Positions 50,091 through 59,802 of a stretch of DNA of 64,000 nucleotides are shown one piece after another. The notes beneath the pieces were generated by a model, which ran no database searches, was not told where the DNA came from, and saw only the letters and a program-made list of their open reading frames with translations. Position numbers and translations under genes: made by a program. The stretch's first letter is position 1. Every line of letters begins with the position of its first letter. This stretch comes from Aquabacterium sp. OR-4 (lineage in GTDB: Bacteria > Pseudomonadota > Gammaproteobacteria > Burkholderiales > Burkholderiaceae_C). Location: contig NZ_JAOCQD020000003.1 in NCBI RefSeq assembly GCF_025290835.2, forward strand, positions 248,001-312,000, given 5' to 3'.

Positions 50091-51443
50091 ATGAGCCCCA
50101 TCGCCCCGCTGCCGACCCAGGCCTTTCCTGCCGACTTCATCTGGGGCGTGGCCACGGCCGCGTTCCAGATCGAGGGCGCGGCCACCGCCGACGGCAAGGG
50201 CCCGTCGGTGTGGGACAGCTTCTGCCGCCAGCCCGGCGCCATTGCCGACGCCAGCAACGGCGACGTGGCCTGCGACCACTACCACCGGCTCGAGGCCGAC
50301 CTCGACCTGATCGCCAGCCTGGGCGTCAACAGCTACCGCTTCTCGGTCAGCTGGCCACGGGTGCAGCCGCTGGGCCAGGGCGCCTGGAACCCTGCCGGAC
50401 TCGACTTCTACGAGCGCCTGGTCGATGGCCTGCTGGCGCGCGGCCTGCAGGCCCACCTCACGCTCAACCACTGGGATCTGCCGCAGGCCCTGCAGCAGCA
50501 GGGCGGCTGGATGCACCGCGACACGGTGCAGCACTTCGTCGACTACGCGCGCGGCATCCAGGCCCGGCTGGGTGACCGGCTGAGCACGCTGGCCACCCAC
50601 AACGAGCCCTGGGTGATGGCCACGCTGGGCCACGAGACCGGCATCTTCGCGCCCGGCGTGAAAAGCCGGCGCAGCGCCAGCGCGGTGGCCCACCACCTGC
50701 TGCTGAGCCACGGCCTGTCGCTGCAGGCGCTGCGCGCCGACGGCGCGCGTGCGCGCCTGGGCATCGTGCTCAACCAGTCGCCGGTGCAGCCGGCCACGCC
50801 CAGCGCCGAAGACGCCGCCGCCGCGCGCCTGGAAGACGGCAAGCTGGTGCGCTGGTACATGGACCCGCTGCTGAAGGGCGCCTACCCCGAGGACGTGCTG
50901 GCCTGGCTGGGCGACGACGGCCCGCCGGTGCAGGCCGGCGACCTGGCCGCCATCGCCCAGCCGCTCGACTGGCTGGGCCTGAACTACTACTCGCGTGCCG
51001 TGGTCAGCGCCAGCGGTGCCTGGGACGCCAGGCAGGGCGGCCTGCCGCTCACCGAGATGGGCTGGGAGATCTACCCGCAAGGCCTCACCGAGCTGCTGCT
51101 GCGCCTGAAACGCGACTACGCGGTGCCGCCGCTGGTCATCACCGAGAACGGCGGCGCCTTTCCCGATGCCACCTGGCACGACGGCGAGCTGGCCGACGAC
51201 GACCGCTGCGCCTACCTGGCCAGCCACATCGGCGCGGTGGGCGACGCGCTGGCTGCCGGTGTGCCGATGGCCGGCTACATCGTCTGGAGCCTGATGGACA
51301 ACTTCGAATGGGCCTCGGGTTATGCCAAGCGCTTCGGCATCGTGCATGTCGACTACCAGAGCCTGGCGCGCACGCCCAAGCGCAGCGCGCGCTGGCTGAG
51401 CGCCTTCATGGCCCGCCAGCGCCTGCTGGCCGCGCGGGGCTGA
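50091..51443 (+). CDS. GH1 family beta-glucosidase
   Basis: A 450-residue glycoside hydrolase family 1 enzyme, the usual length, with no signal peptide and so cytoplasmic. FPADFIWGVATAAFQIEGA is the N-terminal family signature. The acid/base is E172 in LATHNEPW. The nucleophile is E352 in LVITENGGAF. Further substrate-binding residues are in LNHWDLPQALQ and YIVWSLMDNFEWASGYAKRFGIVHVDY. It hydrolyses beta-linked gluco-oligosaccharides brought in by the ABC transporter, consistent with a secreted GH16 in the same operon. Confidence 0.96.
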   Translation: MSPIAPLPTQAFPADFIWGVATAAFQIEGAATADGKGPSVWDSFCRQPGAIADASNGDVACDHYHRLEADLDLIASLGVNSYRFSVSWPRVQPLGQGAWNPAGLDFYERLVDGLLARGLQAHLTLNHWDLPQALQQQGGWMHRDTVQHFVDYARGIQARLGDRLSTLATHNEPWVMATLGHETGIFAPGVKSRRSASAVAHHLLLSHGLSLQALRADGARARLGIVLNQSPVQPATPSAEDAAAARLEDGKLVRWYMDPLLKGAYPEDVLAWLGDDGPPVQAGDLAAIAQPLDWLGLNYYSRAVVSASGAWDARQGGLPLTEMGWEIYPQGLTELLLRLKRDYAVPPLVITENGGAFPDATWHDGELADDDRCAYLASHIGAVGDALAAGVPMAGYIVWSLMDNFEWASGYAKRFGIVHVDYQSLARTPKRSARWLSAFMARQRLLAARG

Positions 51444-51447
51444 GCGC

Positions 51448-52731
51448 ATGCTGTCGCGCCGGGGCCTGCTGGCGGCGGGGGCGGGGGGCGCGGCCACGCT
51501 GAGCGTGTGGCCGGCCGCGGTGACGGCCAGCGAGGGCCGCGCCCCGCGCGAGGTGCTGACCATCGCCGCCTTTCCGCTGATCGACGAGATCGGCCGCGCC
51601 GCGCTGTCGCGCTGGCGCACGCTGCACCCCGAGGTGGCGCTGCGCATCCTCACCCGCCAGTACATCGACCACCACACGGCGATGACCACCGCGCTGTCCA
51701 CCGCGCGCGGCCTGCCCGACGTGATGGCGCTGGAGGCCAGCTTTGTCGGCCGCTATGCCCGCGGCACCGGCCTGCTCGACCTGCGCCAGCCACCCTTTGG
51801 CATCGAGCAGCTGCGCGACCGGGTGGTGCCCTATGCCTATCAGCAGGCGGTCACGGCCACCGGCGCGGTGGTGGCCATGCCCACCGACATCGGCCCCGGC
51901 ACCATGCTGTGGCGCACCGACATCCTGGGCCGCGCCGGACTCGACGGCAATGCCATCGGCCGCAGCTGGGACGACTACCTGGCCGCCGGCCGGCAGATCA
52001 AGGCCCGCACCGGCGCGTTTCTGGTGGCTGCGGCGCAGGAGATCAAGGACATCGCGCTGCGCGACGGCCGCCAGCCCGGCGAAGGCCTCTACTACGACGC
52101 CGACTCGCGCGCGCTGGCCGACACGCCGCGCTTCGAGCGCGCCTTCGAGATCGCGCTGCGCGCGCGCCAGGCCGGCCTGGACGCGCGCCTGACCGCCTGG
52201 ACCAATGAATGGGCCGAGGGCTACAAGCGCGGCAAGCTGGCCACCGCGCTGTCGGGCGCCTGGCTGGTGGGGCAGCTGGCCACCTGGGTGGCGCCCGAAA
52301 CCCGCGGCCTGTGGCGTGCCGCGCAGCTGCCCGGGCCCACCTATGCGGCCTATGGCGGCACCTTCTATGCGCTGCCGCGCCAGGCCGATGCCCGGCGCCG
52401 CGCGCTGGCCTGGGACTACATCCGCCTGATGACGCTCGACACCGGCCAGCAGCTGGCCGCGTTCAAGCAGCAAGACGCCTTTCCGGCGCTGCGCGAGGTG
52501 CACCAGGACGCGTTCTTCGACGGCCCGGTGGCCTTTCTCGGCGACCAGCCGGCGCGCCGCCTGTGGCGCGAGGCCGCGGCGCGCATCGACGCCATGCCGG
52601 TGCACCGCCAGAACGCCTTTGCCGACGAGGTGGTCAACACCGAGCTCGACAACGTGCTCACCCGTGCCAAGCCGATCCGCAGCGCGCTGGCCGATGCCCA
52701 GCGCCTGCTGCAGCGCCGTGCGCTGCGTTGA
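51448..52731 (+). CDS. ABC transporter extracellular sugar-binding protein
   Basis: A 427-residue family-1 solute-binding protein, 4 bases after the beta-glucosidase stop. The signal segment (MLSRRGLLAAGAGGAATLSVWPAAVTA) carries paired arginines of the twin-arginine type. The body has REVLTIAAFPLIDEIGRAALSRWRTLHPEVALRI, LSTARGLPDVMALEASFVGRYA, and AVVAMPTDIGPGTMLWRTDILGRAGL, which are typical. Its WxNEWAEGYKRGKLATALSGAWLVGQL loop is the substrate-cleft hinge region of such proteins. It presumably delivers oligosaccharides to the two permeases. The gene order (permeases first, binding protein later) is less common. Confidence 0.9.
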   Translation: MLSRRGLLAAGAGGAATLSVWPAAVTASEGRAPREVLTIAAFPLIDEIGRAALSRWRTLHPEVALRILTRQYIDHHTAMTTALSTARGLPDVMALEASFVGRYARGTGLLDLRQPPFGIEQLRDRVVPYAYQQAVTATGAVVAMPTDIGPGTMLWRTDILGRAGLDGNAIGRSWDDYLAAGRQIKARTGAFLVAAAQEIKDIALRDGRQPGEGLYYDADSRALADTPRFERAFEIALRARQAGLDARLTAWTNEWAEGYKRGKLATALSGAWLVGQLATWVAPETRGLWRAAQLPGPTYAAYGGTFYALPRQADARRRALAWDYIRLMTLDTGQQLAAFKQQDAFPALREVHQDAFFDGPVAFLGDQPARRLWREAAARIDAMPVHRQNAFADEVVNTELDNVLTRAKPIRSALADAQRLLQRRALR

Positions 52732-52841
52732 GTGCTGCGTCGAGTGCTGCCTTGTGCGCCGCCTTGTGCGCGCGCCCCGTTCGTTGGCTGGCTGCTTGGC
52801 TGGTCCGTCCGCCTGATCGTTCGCTTCCTGGAGACCCGCTG

Positions 52842-53741
52842 ATGCCCACTGCCCGCCCTGGCCCGAACCGCTCGCCGCTGATGGCGGCCCTGCTGGCGCT
52901 GGGTGCGCTGGCCGCCTGCGGCGGCGGCACGGCCACCGCGGCCGATGCCGTGGCCGCCGGCACGCCGGCCGCCACCGACGCGGCGCTGGCCGAGCCCTTG
53001 CGCCCGCCGGCCGGCCACAGCCTGGTGTGGGCCGACGAGTTCGACCGCGACGGCCTGCCCGACCCGCGCCGCTGGGCCTACGACACCGGCATGAACAAGC
53101 AGGGCTGGCACAACCGCGAGCAGCAGTACTACAGCGGCCCGCGCGCCGACAACGCCGAGGTGCGCGCCGGCCGCCTGGTGATCACCGCGCGCCTGGAAGA
53201 GCGCCGCGACCAGGCCGACTGGGGCGGCCAGCGCTACAGCTCGACCCGCCTGGTCACGCTGGGCCGGCAGGACTGGACCTACGGCTTCTTCGAGGTGCGC
53301 GCCAAGCTGCCCTGCGGCCTGGGCACCTGGCCGGCGATCTGGATGCTCAACAGCGCGCTCGACTGGCCGGCCGGCGGCGAGCTCGACATCATGGAGCAGG
53401 TGGGCCGCGAGCCGGCCAAGGTGTTCTCCACCATCCACACCGCTGCCGGCCATGGCGGCAACGGCTCGGGCAATGCGATCCAGGTGCCCGACGCCTGCAG
53501 CGCCTTCCACAACTACCAGATGCTGTGGACGCCCACCGAGCTGCGCTTCGGCATGGACGGCAAGACCCACCACATCGTGCGCAACGACGGCAGCGGCCGC
53601 GCGCGCTGGCCCTTCGACCGGCCGCAGTTCCTGATCCTCAACATCGCGGTGGGCGGCGACCTGGGCGGCCCGGTGGACGACCGCGCGTTCCCGGTGCGCT
53701 TCGAGATCGAGCACGTGCGCGTGTACCAGGCACCGCGCTGA
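52842..53741 (+). CDS. GH16 family beta-glucanase lipoprotein
   Basis: A 299-residue lipoprotein with lipobox at C26 (LGALAAC), a short linker rich in Ala, Thr and Asp, and a GH16 jelly-roll domain (about 55-299). The catalytic motif is E180-L-D-I-M-E185 (GGELDIMEQVG) with D182 as helper. LVWADEFDRDGLPDPRRWAYDTG at the start and FLILNIAVGGDLGG near the end are typical laminarinase/beta-1,3-glucanase elements. It would cut laminarin-like beta-glucan at the cell surface, feeding the ABC transporter and GH1. The stop abuts the convergent diguanylate cyclase gene with no gap. Confidence 0.94.
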   Translation: MPTARPGPNRSPLMAALLALGALAACGGGTATAADAVAAGTPAATDAALAEPLRPPAGHSLVWADEFDRDGLPDPRRWAYDTGMNKQGWHNREQQYYSGPRADNAEVRAGRLVITARLEERRDQADWGGQRYSSTRLVTLGRQDWTYGFFEVRAKLPCGLGTWPAIWMLNSALDWPAGGELDIMEQVGREPAKVFSTIHTAAGHGGNGSGNAIQVPDACSAFHNYQMLWTPTELRFGMDGKTHHIVRNDGSGRARWPFDRPQFLILNIAVGGDLGGPVDDRAFPVRFEIEHVRVYQAPR

Positions 53742-55442
53742 TCAGTCGGCCGCCAGCTCGCTGCGCCCGCGGCCCAGGTGCTTGGCGCGGTACAGCGCCG
53801 CGTCGGCGCGGCGCAGCAGATCGTCCAGGCTGTGCGTGCCGCGGCCGCAGGTGGCGATGCCGGCCGAAAAGCCGATCGGCAACAGGCCATGCAGGCCGTG
53901 CAGGCCCGGCGGGCCATCGAGCGGCAGCGGCAGGCCGCTGCCGGTGCCCTGGCGCAGCGCCGCCACGCGCAGCTGCGCCTGGGTGGCATCGGCGCCGGGC
54001 AGCAGCAGCGCGAACTCTTCGCCGCCGATGCGAAACACCGAGTCGCTGGCGCGCAGCCCGGCCGTGAACACGCCGGCCAGCGCCTGCAGCACCGCGTCGC
54101 CCACGGCATGGCCGTGGCTGTCGTTCACGCGCTTGAAGTGGTCCACGTCCAGCAGCACCAGGCTCAGCGGCTGGCCGGTGGCCAGCTGGTGCTGGCGCTC
54201 CTGCGCAAAGCGCTGCACCAGGGCGCGCCGGTTGTGCAGGCCGGTGAGCGGGTCGCGCAGGGTCTGCTCGCGCAGCTCGGCCTCCAGCTGGGCCACCTGG
54301 GCCAGCTGGGCGTCGCGCTGGGCCAGTGCGGCGGCCAGGCGGGTTTGGGTGCGGTGGCGCTCGGTCACGTCGCGCAGTTGCAGCATGCGGCCGATGCGCT
54401 GCGTGCCGCTGCCGATGTCGGTGGCGCGCACATCCAGCACCAGCGGTGGCGAGTCGATCACCACCGTGCCCTCGCCGTGCGGCGCGCGCTGCAGCAGCTC
54501 GGCCAGCGCCGCGCCGGCCACCGGCCAGTCGGCCAGCGCCAGGCCGCGCGGCACCACGGGCGTGCTGGCGCCGGCCAGCGCGCCCTGACTGGCCAGGCGC
54601 TCGCCGGCGCGGTTGCAGTCGATCACGCGGTTCAGCGAGTCGAGCACCAGCACCGGGTCGGGCAGGGCGGTGAACAGCAGCCGGCGCGACATCGGCACCA
54701 CGCGCAGCAGGCTGCTGTTGCGGATCAGCCAGCCAAAGCCCACCACCGCCACGGCAAAGCTCAGCGGCGTGGGGTCGCCACCCAGCAGGCGCACGCCAAA
54801 CAGCACATAGGCCACGTTGGTGGTCCAGGGCACGGCCATCATCAGCAAAAAGGCCAGCCACTGCGGCCGGTCTTCGGGCGCGCATTCCTGCACCGCGCGG
54901 CCGATCAGCACCGTGGCCCGCACCAGCCAGCCGTAGCCCCACACCGCGGCCAGCAGAAACAGCGGCCCGTAGGCATAGCGCATGCGCGGCAGGCCCATCA
55001 CCGGCGGGCCCAGGTCGCTGGCCGGGCCGTAGAACGCGGCATGCCAGCCGTTGCTGTAGGCCGCAGCCGTCAGCGCGGCGATGGCCAGCACCGTGAGCAG
55101 CACCGCCATGCGGCGCGGCGGCTGCGTGTCGCTGCTGACATAGCGCTGCAGAAACAGCGACCACAGCACCGGCAGCGCCAGGATCACCGGCCAGCACAGC
55201 AGCGCCAGCGTGCTCTTGCAGCCGGGCGACACGGCGGCGTGTTCCACCGTGGTGCCGGCAATCCACAGCACCAGCACCACGTTGAGCCAGAAGAACGCGC
55301 GCTTGCCCGGAAAGTAGCGCTGCGCATCGGCCCAGCCGGCCACCGCGGCCAGGCCCGACACCACGGCCAGGCGCACCGGCAGGTCGGGGGCCACCTGCCA
55401 GGCCGTGGCCAGGCAGGCCGCGGGGTCGATCGCCGGCGTCAT
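53742..55442 (-). CDS. GGDEF diguanylate cyclase with 7TM-type sensor and PAS
   Basis: A 566-residue protein. The N-terminal half has about seven hydrophobic helices (7TM histidine-kinase-type domain: VVSGLAAVAGWADAQRYFPGKRAFFWLNVVLVLWIAGTTVEH; WPVILALPVLWSLFLQRYV). A PAS-like part (RRLLFTALPDPVLVLDSLNRVIDCN) follows, then a coiled coil (AQRDAQLAQVAQLEAELREQ) and a GGDEF domain with LRDPLTGLHNRRAL. The active-site signature is GGEEF at 473-477; the inhibitory I-site RxxD is R464-D467. It should make cyclic di-GMP from GTP in response to a membrane signal, with product inhibition. Confidence 0.93.
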   Translation of the reverse strand: MTPAIDPAACLATAWQVAPDLPVRLAVVSGLAAVAGWADAQRYFPGKRAFFWLNVVLVLWIAGTTVEHAAVSPGCKSTLALLCWPVILALPVLWSLFLQRYVSSDTQPPRRMAVLLTVLAIAALTAAAYSNGWHAAFYGPASDLGPPVMGLPRMRYAYGPLFLLAAVWGYGWLVRATVLIGRAVQECAPEDRPQWLAFLLMMAVPWTTNVAYVLFGVRLLGGDPTPLSFAVAVVGFGWLIRNSSLLRVVPMSRRLLFTALPDPVLVLDSLNRVIDCNRAGERLASQGALAGASTPVVPRGLALADWPVAGAALAELLQRAPHGEGTVVIDSPPLVLDVRATDIGSGTQRIGRMLQLRDVTERHRTQTRLAAALAQRDAQLAQVAQLEAELREQTLRDPLTGLHNRRALVQRFAQERQHQLATGQPLSLVLLDVDHFKRVNDSHGHAVGDAVLQALAGVFTAGLRASDSVFRIGGEEFALLLPGADATQAQLRVAALRQGTGSGLPLPLDGPPGLHGLHGLLPIGFSAGIATCGRGTHSLDDLLRRADAALYRAKHLGRGRSELAAD

Positions 55443-55679
55443 GCGCGCCGGCGCATCCGCCGGGCGGCGGGCCGCAGGCCGGGCTGGCGAAGGGGCGGGG
55501 ACGGGCGTGGCATAGGGGGTGTGCGCCCCGCGGCGGGGGCGGCGCCGGCAGTATCGCGCAGCGGTGTTTCAATCGGTGTCTGCACCGACTGGAGCCTCGG
55601 CCATGCCCTCAACCGCCGCCTTGCCACGCGCCGCCGCCTGCCCAGGGCGCTCAGCGGCCCGGCCTTCCACGGCCAGGCC

Positions 55680-56513
55680 ATGACCGGCCCGGCCATGAAC
55701 GGCCCGGGCCTGCTGCAAACCCTGCGCCAGGGCCGCCAGGTGGTGCTGCACGTGGGCGAGCCCACGGCCGCGCCCAGTGGCCTGAGCGTGTGGCTGATCC
55801 ATGGCGCCGGCGGCCGCGCCGCGCAGTGGCAGGGCATTGCACCGGCGCTGCAGGCCGCCGGCCACCGGGTCCTGGCGCTGGATGCGGTGGGCCATGGCGA
55901 CAGCCCGGCGCCCCGGCGCTTTGCGCATTACGCCGGGCCCGAGCTGGTGGCCGATCTGCGCGAGCTGCTGGCCCGGCATGGCGGCGCGCGCAACCGGCTG
56001 GTGGCCCATTCCTACGGCTGCTCGCAGGTGCTGGCGCTGCTGTCGCAGGCCGGCGTGGCGCCGCTGCCGCCCATCGACCGCTTGCTGCTGCTGGCCCCGG
56101 CCGGCCCCGAGCGGCGGCGGCGCACGCCCTGGATCTTCTGGCTGCCGGTGCCGGTGCTGGAGTGGCTGCGCCCGCAGCTGTCGGCCGGCTTCCATGCCGC
56201 GGCCTGGGGCGACGCGGCCGACGCCGCCCTGGTGGCGCGCGAGACCGCGATCAGCGACCGCAACCCGCTGCATGTGATCAAGGCCTTGTTCCGCCAGCGC
56301 CTCGCGCTGGATGCGCCGGCCCTGCAGACGGTGCACTGGCCGGTGCAGATCCTGGCCGGCGCGCAGGACGGGCTGACCCCGGCCGCCGGCGCGCAGGCCC
56401 TGGCCGCCACGCTGCCCCGGGCCCGCATCGAGGTGCTGTTGCGCACGGGGCACCAGATCCTGCTCGAGCGGCCGCAGCAGGTGATCGACGCGATCCTCGG
56501 CCCGGCGGACTGA
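55680..56513 (+). CDS. Alpha/beta hydrolase
   Basis: A 277-residue alpha/beta-hydrolase. The oxyanion region is WLIHGAGGRAAQW, the nucleophile S111 lies in VAHSYGCSQ, an acid is in LAGAQDGLTP, and the histidine is in RTGHQILLE. The ATG at 55680 (MTGPAMNG) was chosen; another in-frame ATG is at 55695. A methionine/alanine-rich N-terminal stretch has no signal peptide. No substrate prediction is possible. It stands alone between the cyclase and the cysB-like gene. Confidence 0.87.
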   Translation: MTGPAMNGPGLLQTLRQGRQVVLHVGEPTAAPSGLSVWLIHGAGGRAAQWQGIAPALQAAGHRVLALDAVGHGDSPAPRRFAHYAGPELVADLRELLARHGGARNRLVAHSYGCSQVLALLSQAGVAPLPPIDRLLLLAPAGPERRRRTPWIFWLPVPVLEWLRPQLSAGFHAAAWGDAADAALVARETAISDRNPLHVIKALFRQRLALDAPALQTVHWPVQILAGAQDGLTPAAGAQALAATLPRARIEVLLRTGHQILLERPQQVIDAILGPAD

Positions 56514-56697
56514 GCCTGCCGCCGGGCGCCCGGTTCATGCGCCCGCACGAGGCGCCCGGCTTATGCGCCCGGCGCCTAAGCTAACTGCCAAAAGGTGGTT
56601 GGCCCGCACCGGCCGGCCGCCCAGAATGCGGGCCTGCCCCATCCACCCCCGGCGGGTGGCTCATGTCTGCACCGCGCCCTGCCGCCACCGTCTGCCC

Positions 56698-57654
56698 GTG
56701 AACTTTCAGCAACTGCGCTCGGCGCGCGAGGCCGTGCGCCAGAACTTCAACCTCACCGCGGTGGCCGGTGTGCTGCACACCTCGCAACCGGGCGTCAGCC
56801 GGCAGATCCGCGAACTGGAAGACGAGCTGGGCATCGACCTGTTCGGCCGCGCCGGCAAGCGCCTGACCGGCCTCACCGAGCCCGGCAAGCTGGTGCTGCC
56901 GATCATCGAGCGCCTGCTGCTGGAGGCCGACAACCTCAGGCGCGCCGGCGACGAGTTTGCGCGCAGCAACGAAGGCGCGCTGACCATTGCCGCCACGCAT
57001 TCGCAGGCGCGTTATGCGCTGCCGGCGGCGGTGCGCGACTTTCGCCAGCGTCGGCCCCTGGTGCAGCTGCACCTGCACCAGGGAACGCCGCAGCAGGTGG
57101 CACGCATGCTGATCGACGGCGAGGCCGACATCGGCATCGCCACCGAGGCCCTGGCCCAGTACGACGAGCTGCTGGCCCTGCCCTGCTACCGCTGGACGCA
57201 CACCGTGGTGGTGCCGCCCGGCCACCCGCTGGCGCTGGAGGCAGCGGCCGGCCAGGGCCTCACGCTGCAGCGTCTGGCGCAGTTTCCGCTGGTCACCTAC
57301 GAGTCGGGCTACACCGGCCGTGCGCACATCGACGAGGCCTTCGCCAAGGCCGGCCTCACGCCCGAGATCGTGCTGGTGGCCATGGACGCCGACGTGATCA
57401 AGACCTATGCCGAGCTGGGCCTGGGCGTGGGCATCGTCGCGGCCATCGCCTTCGACGAGGAGCGCGACCCGCACCTGCGCGCCATCGACGCCCGCCACCT
57501 GTTTGCCGCCAACATGACCCGCCTGGCCATCCGCCGCGGCGCCTGGTTGCGCCACTACGTGTTCGACTTCATCACCACCTTTGCGCCACCGCTGACCCAG
57601 CAGATGGTGCAGCGCGCCCTGGTGGCCGAGCCGGGCGAGGCCTTCGAGCTGTAG
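56698..57654 (+). CDS. cysB: CysB family LysR-type regulator
   Basis: A 318-residue regulator starting at GTG (MNFQQLRSAREAVRQNFNLTAVAGVLHTSQPGVSRQIRELEDELGIDLFGRAGKRLTGLTEPG in translation), matching the CysB/Cbl group rather than general LysR proteins. The effector domain has ATHSQARYALPAAVRDFRQR with the TxxT/S-Q sulfate/acetylserine-binding region, IGIATEALAQYDELLALPCYRWTHTVVVPPGHPL and TYESGYTGRAHIDEAF. It controls sulfate uptake and assimilation. The sulfate transporter operon is convergent, its promoter 4 kb away. The 184-base upstream region contains an AT-rich patch (TTATGCGCCCGGCGCCTAAG) that may be its promoter. Confidence 0.9.
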   Translation: MNFQQLRSAREAVRQNFNLTAVAGVLHTSQPGVSRQIRELEDELGIDLFGRAGKRLTGLTEPGKLVLPIIERLLLEADNLRRAGDEFARSNEGALTIAATHSQARYALPAAVRDFRQRRPLVQLHLHQGTPQQVARMLIDGEADIGIATEALAQYDELLALPCYRWTHTVVVPPGHPLALEAAAGQGLTLQRLAQFPLVTYESGYTGRAHIDEAFAKAGLTPEIVLVAMDADVIKTYAELGLGVGIVAAIAFDEERDPHLRAIDARHLFAANMTRLAIRRGAWLRHYVFDFITTFAPPLTQQMVQRALVAEPGEAFEL

Positions 57655-57691
57655 GCCGCCGCAGGCTGCATGCTGCAGCCGCTGCGGCGGC
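57655..57691. terminator. Nested palindrome between convergent cysB and cysA
   Basis: Directly after the cysB stop, GCCGCCGCA (57655-57663) pairs with TGCGGCGGC (57683-57691), and inside it GGCTGCA (57664-57670) pairs with TGCAGCC (57674-57680). This near-continuous stem lies between two convergent genes and is suited to stop transcription or stabilise 3' ends in both directions. No long T-run is present. Confidence 0.65.
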
Positions 57692-57706
57692 TTCTGATGG
57701 CGGCGC

Positions 57707-58822
57707 CTAGATGGCCGCCGCCGGGTCGTCCACCACCGCGCCATCGGCACCGGCCACGAAGCGCGTGACGCGCCGGGCCTTCAGCCAGGCCCGCTGGCCG
57801 GGGGCCAGGTTCAGGCTGTCGCGCAGGGCCTGCCAACGCGCGCGGGGCAGTTCCACATCGACATAGCTGCCGTCGTCGCGGCGAAACTCGAGCCGGGTCA
57901 CCGGCCCCAGGGTCAGCACCTGCACCAGCTCGGCCGGACAGGCGGCGTGCTCGGCGGGGGGCGCGGTGGTGAGCTCGGCAGCGTCAGGCTGGCCCAGCAC
58001 ATCCAGCTCGTGCGGGCGCACATAGTGCACGTCGCCCTCGGCCGCGCCGGCGGCGCCGCCCGGGCCATGGCCGCTGTGGCCTACCCGGCCGTGGAACAGG
58101 TTCACGTCACCCAGAAACTGCAGCACAAAGGGCGTGGCCGGGCGGTCGTACACCTCGTCGGGGCTGCCCACCTGCTCGATGCGGCCCTCGTTCATCACCA
58201 CGATGCGGTCGGCCACTTCCATGGCCTCGTCCTGGTCGTGGGTGACGAACACGCTGGTCACATGCATCTCGTCGTGCAGGCGGCGCAGCCAGCGGCGCAG
58301 CTCCTTGCGCACCTTGGCGTCCAGCGCGCCGAAGGGCTCATCGAGCAGCAGCACCTGGGGCTCGACCGCCAGCGCGCGGGCCAGCGCAATGCGCTGGCGC
58401 TGGCCGCCCGACAGCTGGTGCGGGTAGCGCTCGGCAATCCAGTCGAGCTGCACCAGCTTCAGCAGATCGGTGACCTTGGCGCGGATCTGCGCATCGCTCG
58501 GCCGCGTGCTCTTCGGCCGCACGCGCAGGCCGAAGGCCACGTTCTCGAAGATGTTCATCTGCGGGAACAGCGCGTAGTGCTGGAACACGAAGCCCACGTT
58601 GCGCTCGCGCACATCGGCGCCGGTGGTGTCGGCGCCGTGAAACAGCACCTGGCCGCTGTCGGGCACCTCCAGCCCGGCAATCATGCGCAGCAGCGTGGTC
58701 TTGCCCGAGCCCGAGGGGCCCAGCAGTGCCACCAGCTCGCCCGAGGCGATGCTGAGGTTGAGGTTGTCGCAGACCTTCAGGCGGCCGAACTGCTTGTTCA
58801 GCGCACGTACTTCGATGCTCAT
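57707..58822 (-). CDS. cysA: Sulfate/thiosulfate ABC transporter ATP-binding protein CysA
   Basis: A 371-residue ATPase. Walker A is GPSGSGKTT (35-43), the Q-loop is [11 protein letters not shown], the ABC signature is LSGGQRQR (137-144), and Walker B is VLLLDEP (157-163) followed by the H-loop in [15 protein letters not shown]-terminal regulatory TOBE domain ([36 protein letters not shown]) follows, as in CysA, interrupted by an Ala/Gly-rich insert. The start overlaps the cysW stop. It energises sulfate import with CysT, CysW and the sulfate-binding protein. Confidence 0.95.
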   Translation of the reverse strand: MSIEVRALNKQFGRLKVCDNLNLSIASGELVALLGPSGSGKTTLLRMIAGLEVPDSGQVLFHGADTTGADVRERNVGFVFQHYALFPQMNIFENVAFGLRVRPKSTRPSDAQIRAKVTDLLKLVQLDWIAERYPHQLSGGQRQRIALARALAVEPQVLLLDEPFGALDAKVRKELRRWLRRLHDEMHVTSVFVTHDQDEAMEVADRIVVMNEGRIEQVGSPDEVYDRPATPFVLQFLGDVNLFHGRVGHSGHGPGGAAGAAEGDVHYVRPHELDVLGQPDAAELTTAPPAEHAACPAELVQVLTLGPVTRLEFRRDDGSYVDVELPRARWQALRDSLNLAPGQRAWLKARRVTRFVAGADGAVVDDPAAAI

Positions 58823-59682
58823 TCCAAAGGCTCCTTGGCCGCGCGCAACTGCTGCTCGAGCCGGCGCTCGACCCACAGCTTGAGCACCAGGGTCACCAGC
58901 GCCAGGCCGGCCAGCAAGCTGGCCACGGCAAAGGCCGCGGCGAACTGGTACTCGTTGTAGAGAATCTCGATGTGCAGCGGCAGGGTGTTGGTCTGGCCGC
59001 GGATGTGGCCCGAGACCACGCTGACCGCGCCGAACTCGCCGAACGCCCGTGCGTTGCACAGGATCACGCCATACAGCAGCGCCCACTTGATGTTGGGCAG
59101 CGTGACCCGGCGAAACACCTGCCAGCCGCTGGCGCCCAGCACCACGGCGGCTTCCTCCTGCTCACGGCCTTGCGCCTGCATCAGCGGGATCAGCTCGCGC
59201 GCCACGAACGGGAAGGTGATGAACACCGTGGCCAGCACGATGCCCGGCACCGCGAAGATCACCTTCAGGTCATGCGCCTGCAGCCAGGGGCCGAACCAGC
59301 CCTGCAGGCCGAACACCAGCACATACACCAGGCCGGCGATCACCGGGCTCACCGAGAACGGCAGGTCGATCAGCGTCAGCAGCAGGCTCTTGCCGCGGAA
59401 CTCGAACTTGGCAATGCACCACGCGGCGGCCACGCCGAACACCAGGTTCAGCGGCACGCTGATCGCCGCGGCCACCAGCGTGAGCTTCAGGGCGCTGACG
59501 GCATCGGGCTCGCGAATGGCTTCCAGGTAGACCTCGACGCCCTTCTTGAACGCCTCGACGAACACCGCCACCAGCGGCACGAACAGAAAAAGGCTCAGAA
59601 AGGCCAGCGCCACGCCGATCAGCGTGAAGCGCAGCCAGGCCGGTTCTTTGGTGGCCACCTTGACAGGACCATGGGATGTCAT
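58819..59682 (-). CDS. cysW: Sulfate ABC transporter permease CysW
   Basis: A 287-residue permease with about six helices. [36 protein letters not shown] is at the start and [64 protein letters not shown] follows. The [30 protein letters not shown] motif contacts CysA, and [29 protein letters not shown] is the CysW-specific segment. ATG 59682 is preferred over 59715. It overlaps cysA by 4 bases. Confidence 0.95.
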   Translation of the reverse strand: MTSHGPVKVATKEPAWLRFTLIGVALAFLSLFLFVPLVAVFVEAFKKGVEVYLEAIREPDAVSALKLTLVAAAISVPLNLVFGVAAAWCIAKFEFRGKSLLLTLIDLPFSVSPVIAGLVYVLVFGLQGWFGPWLQAHDLKVIFAVPGIVLATVFITFPFVARELIPLMQAQGREQEEAAVVLGASGWQVFRRVTLPNIKWALLYGVILCNARAFGEFGAVSVVSGHIRGQTNTLPLHIEILYNEYQFAAAFAVASLLAGLALVTLVLKLWVERRLEQQLRAAKEPLE

Positions 59683-59732
59683 CTTGGTTGCTCGCAAAGC
59701 ACAGGTCGAAATCAAGCAGTCGCCGCGGAACC

Positions 59733-59796
59733 GGCTTCGCCGGGCCGCTGGCGGCGCCCCCCTGGGGGGGAGGTGCCGAAGGCACTTCGGGGGGGA
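59733..59796. repeat. GC-rich palindromic intergenic element between cysT and cysW
   Basis: A 64-base stretch between the coupled transport genes contains CCCCCC-T-GGGGGGG (59757-59770) and CCGAAG-GCA-CTTCGG (59776-59790). It looks like a dispersed intergenic palindrome seen in many Burkholderiales genomes (recognition from memory). Within an operon it may protect or trim the mRNA and adjust the ratio of the products. Confidence 0.7.
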
Positions 59797-59802
59797 GTCA
59801 TG

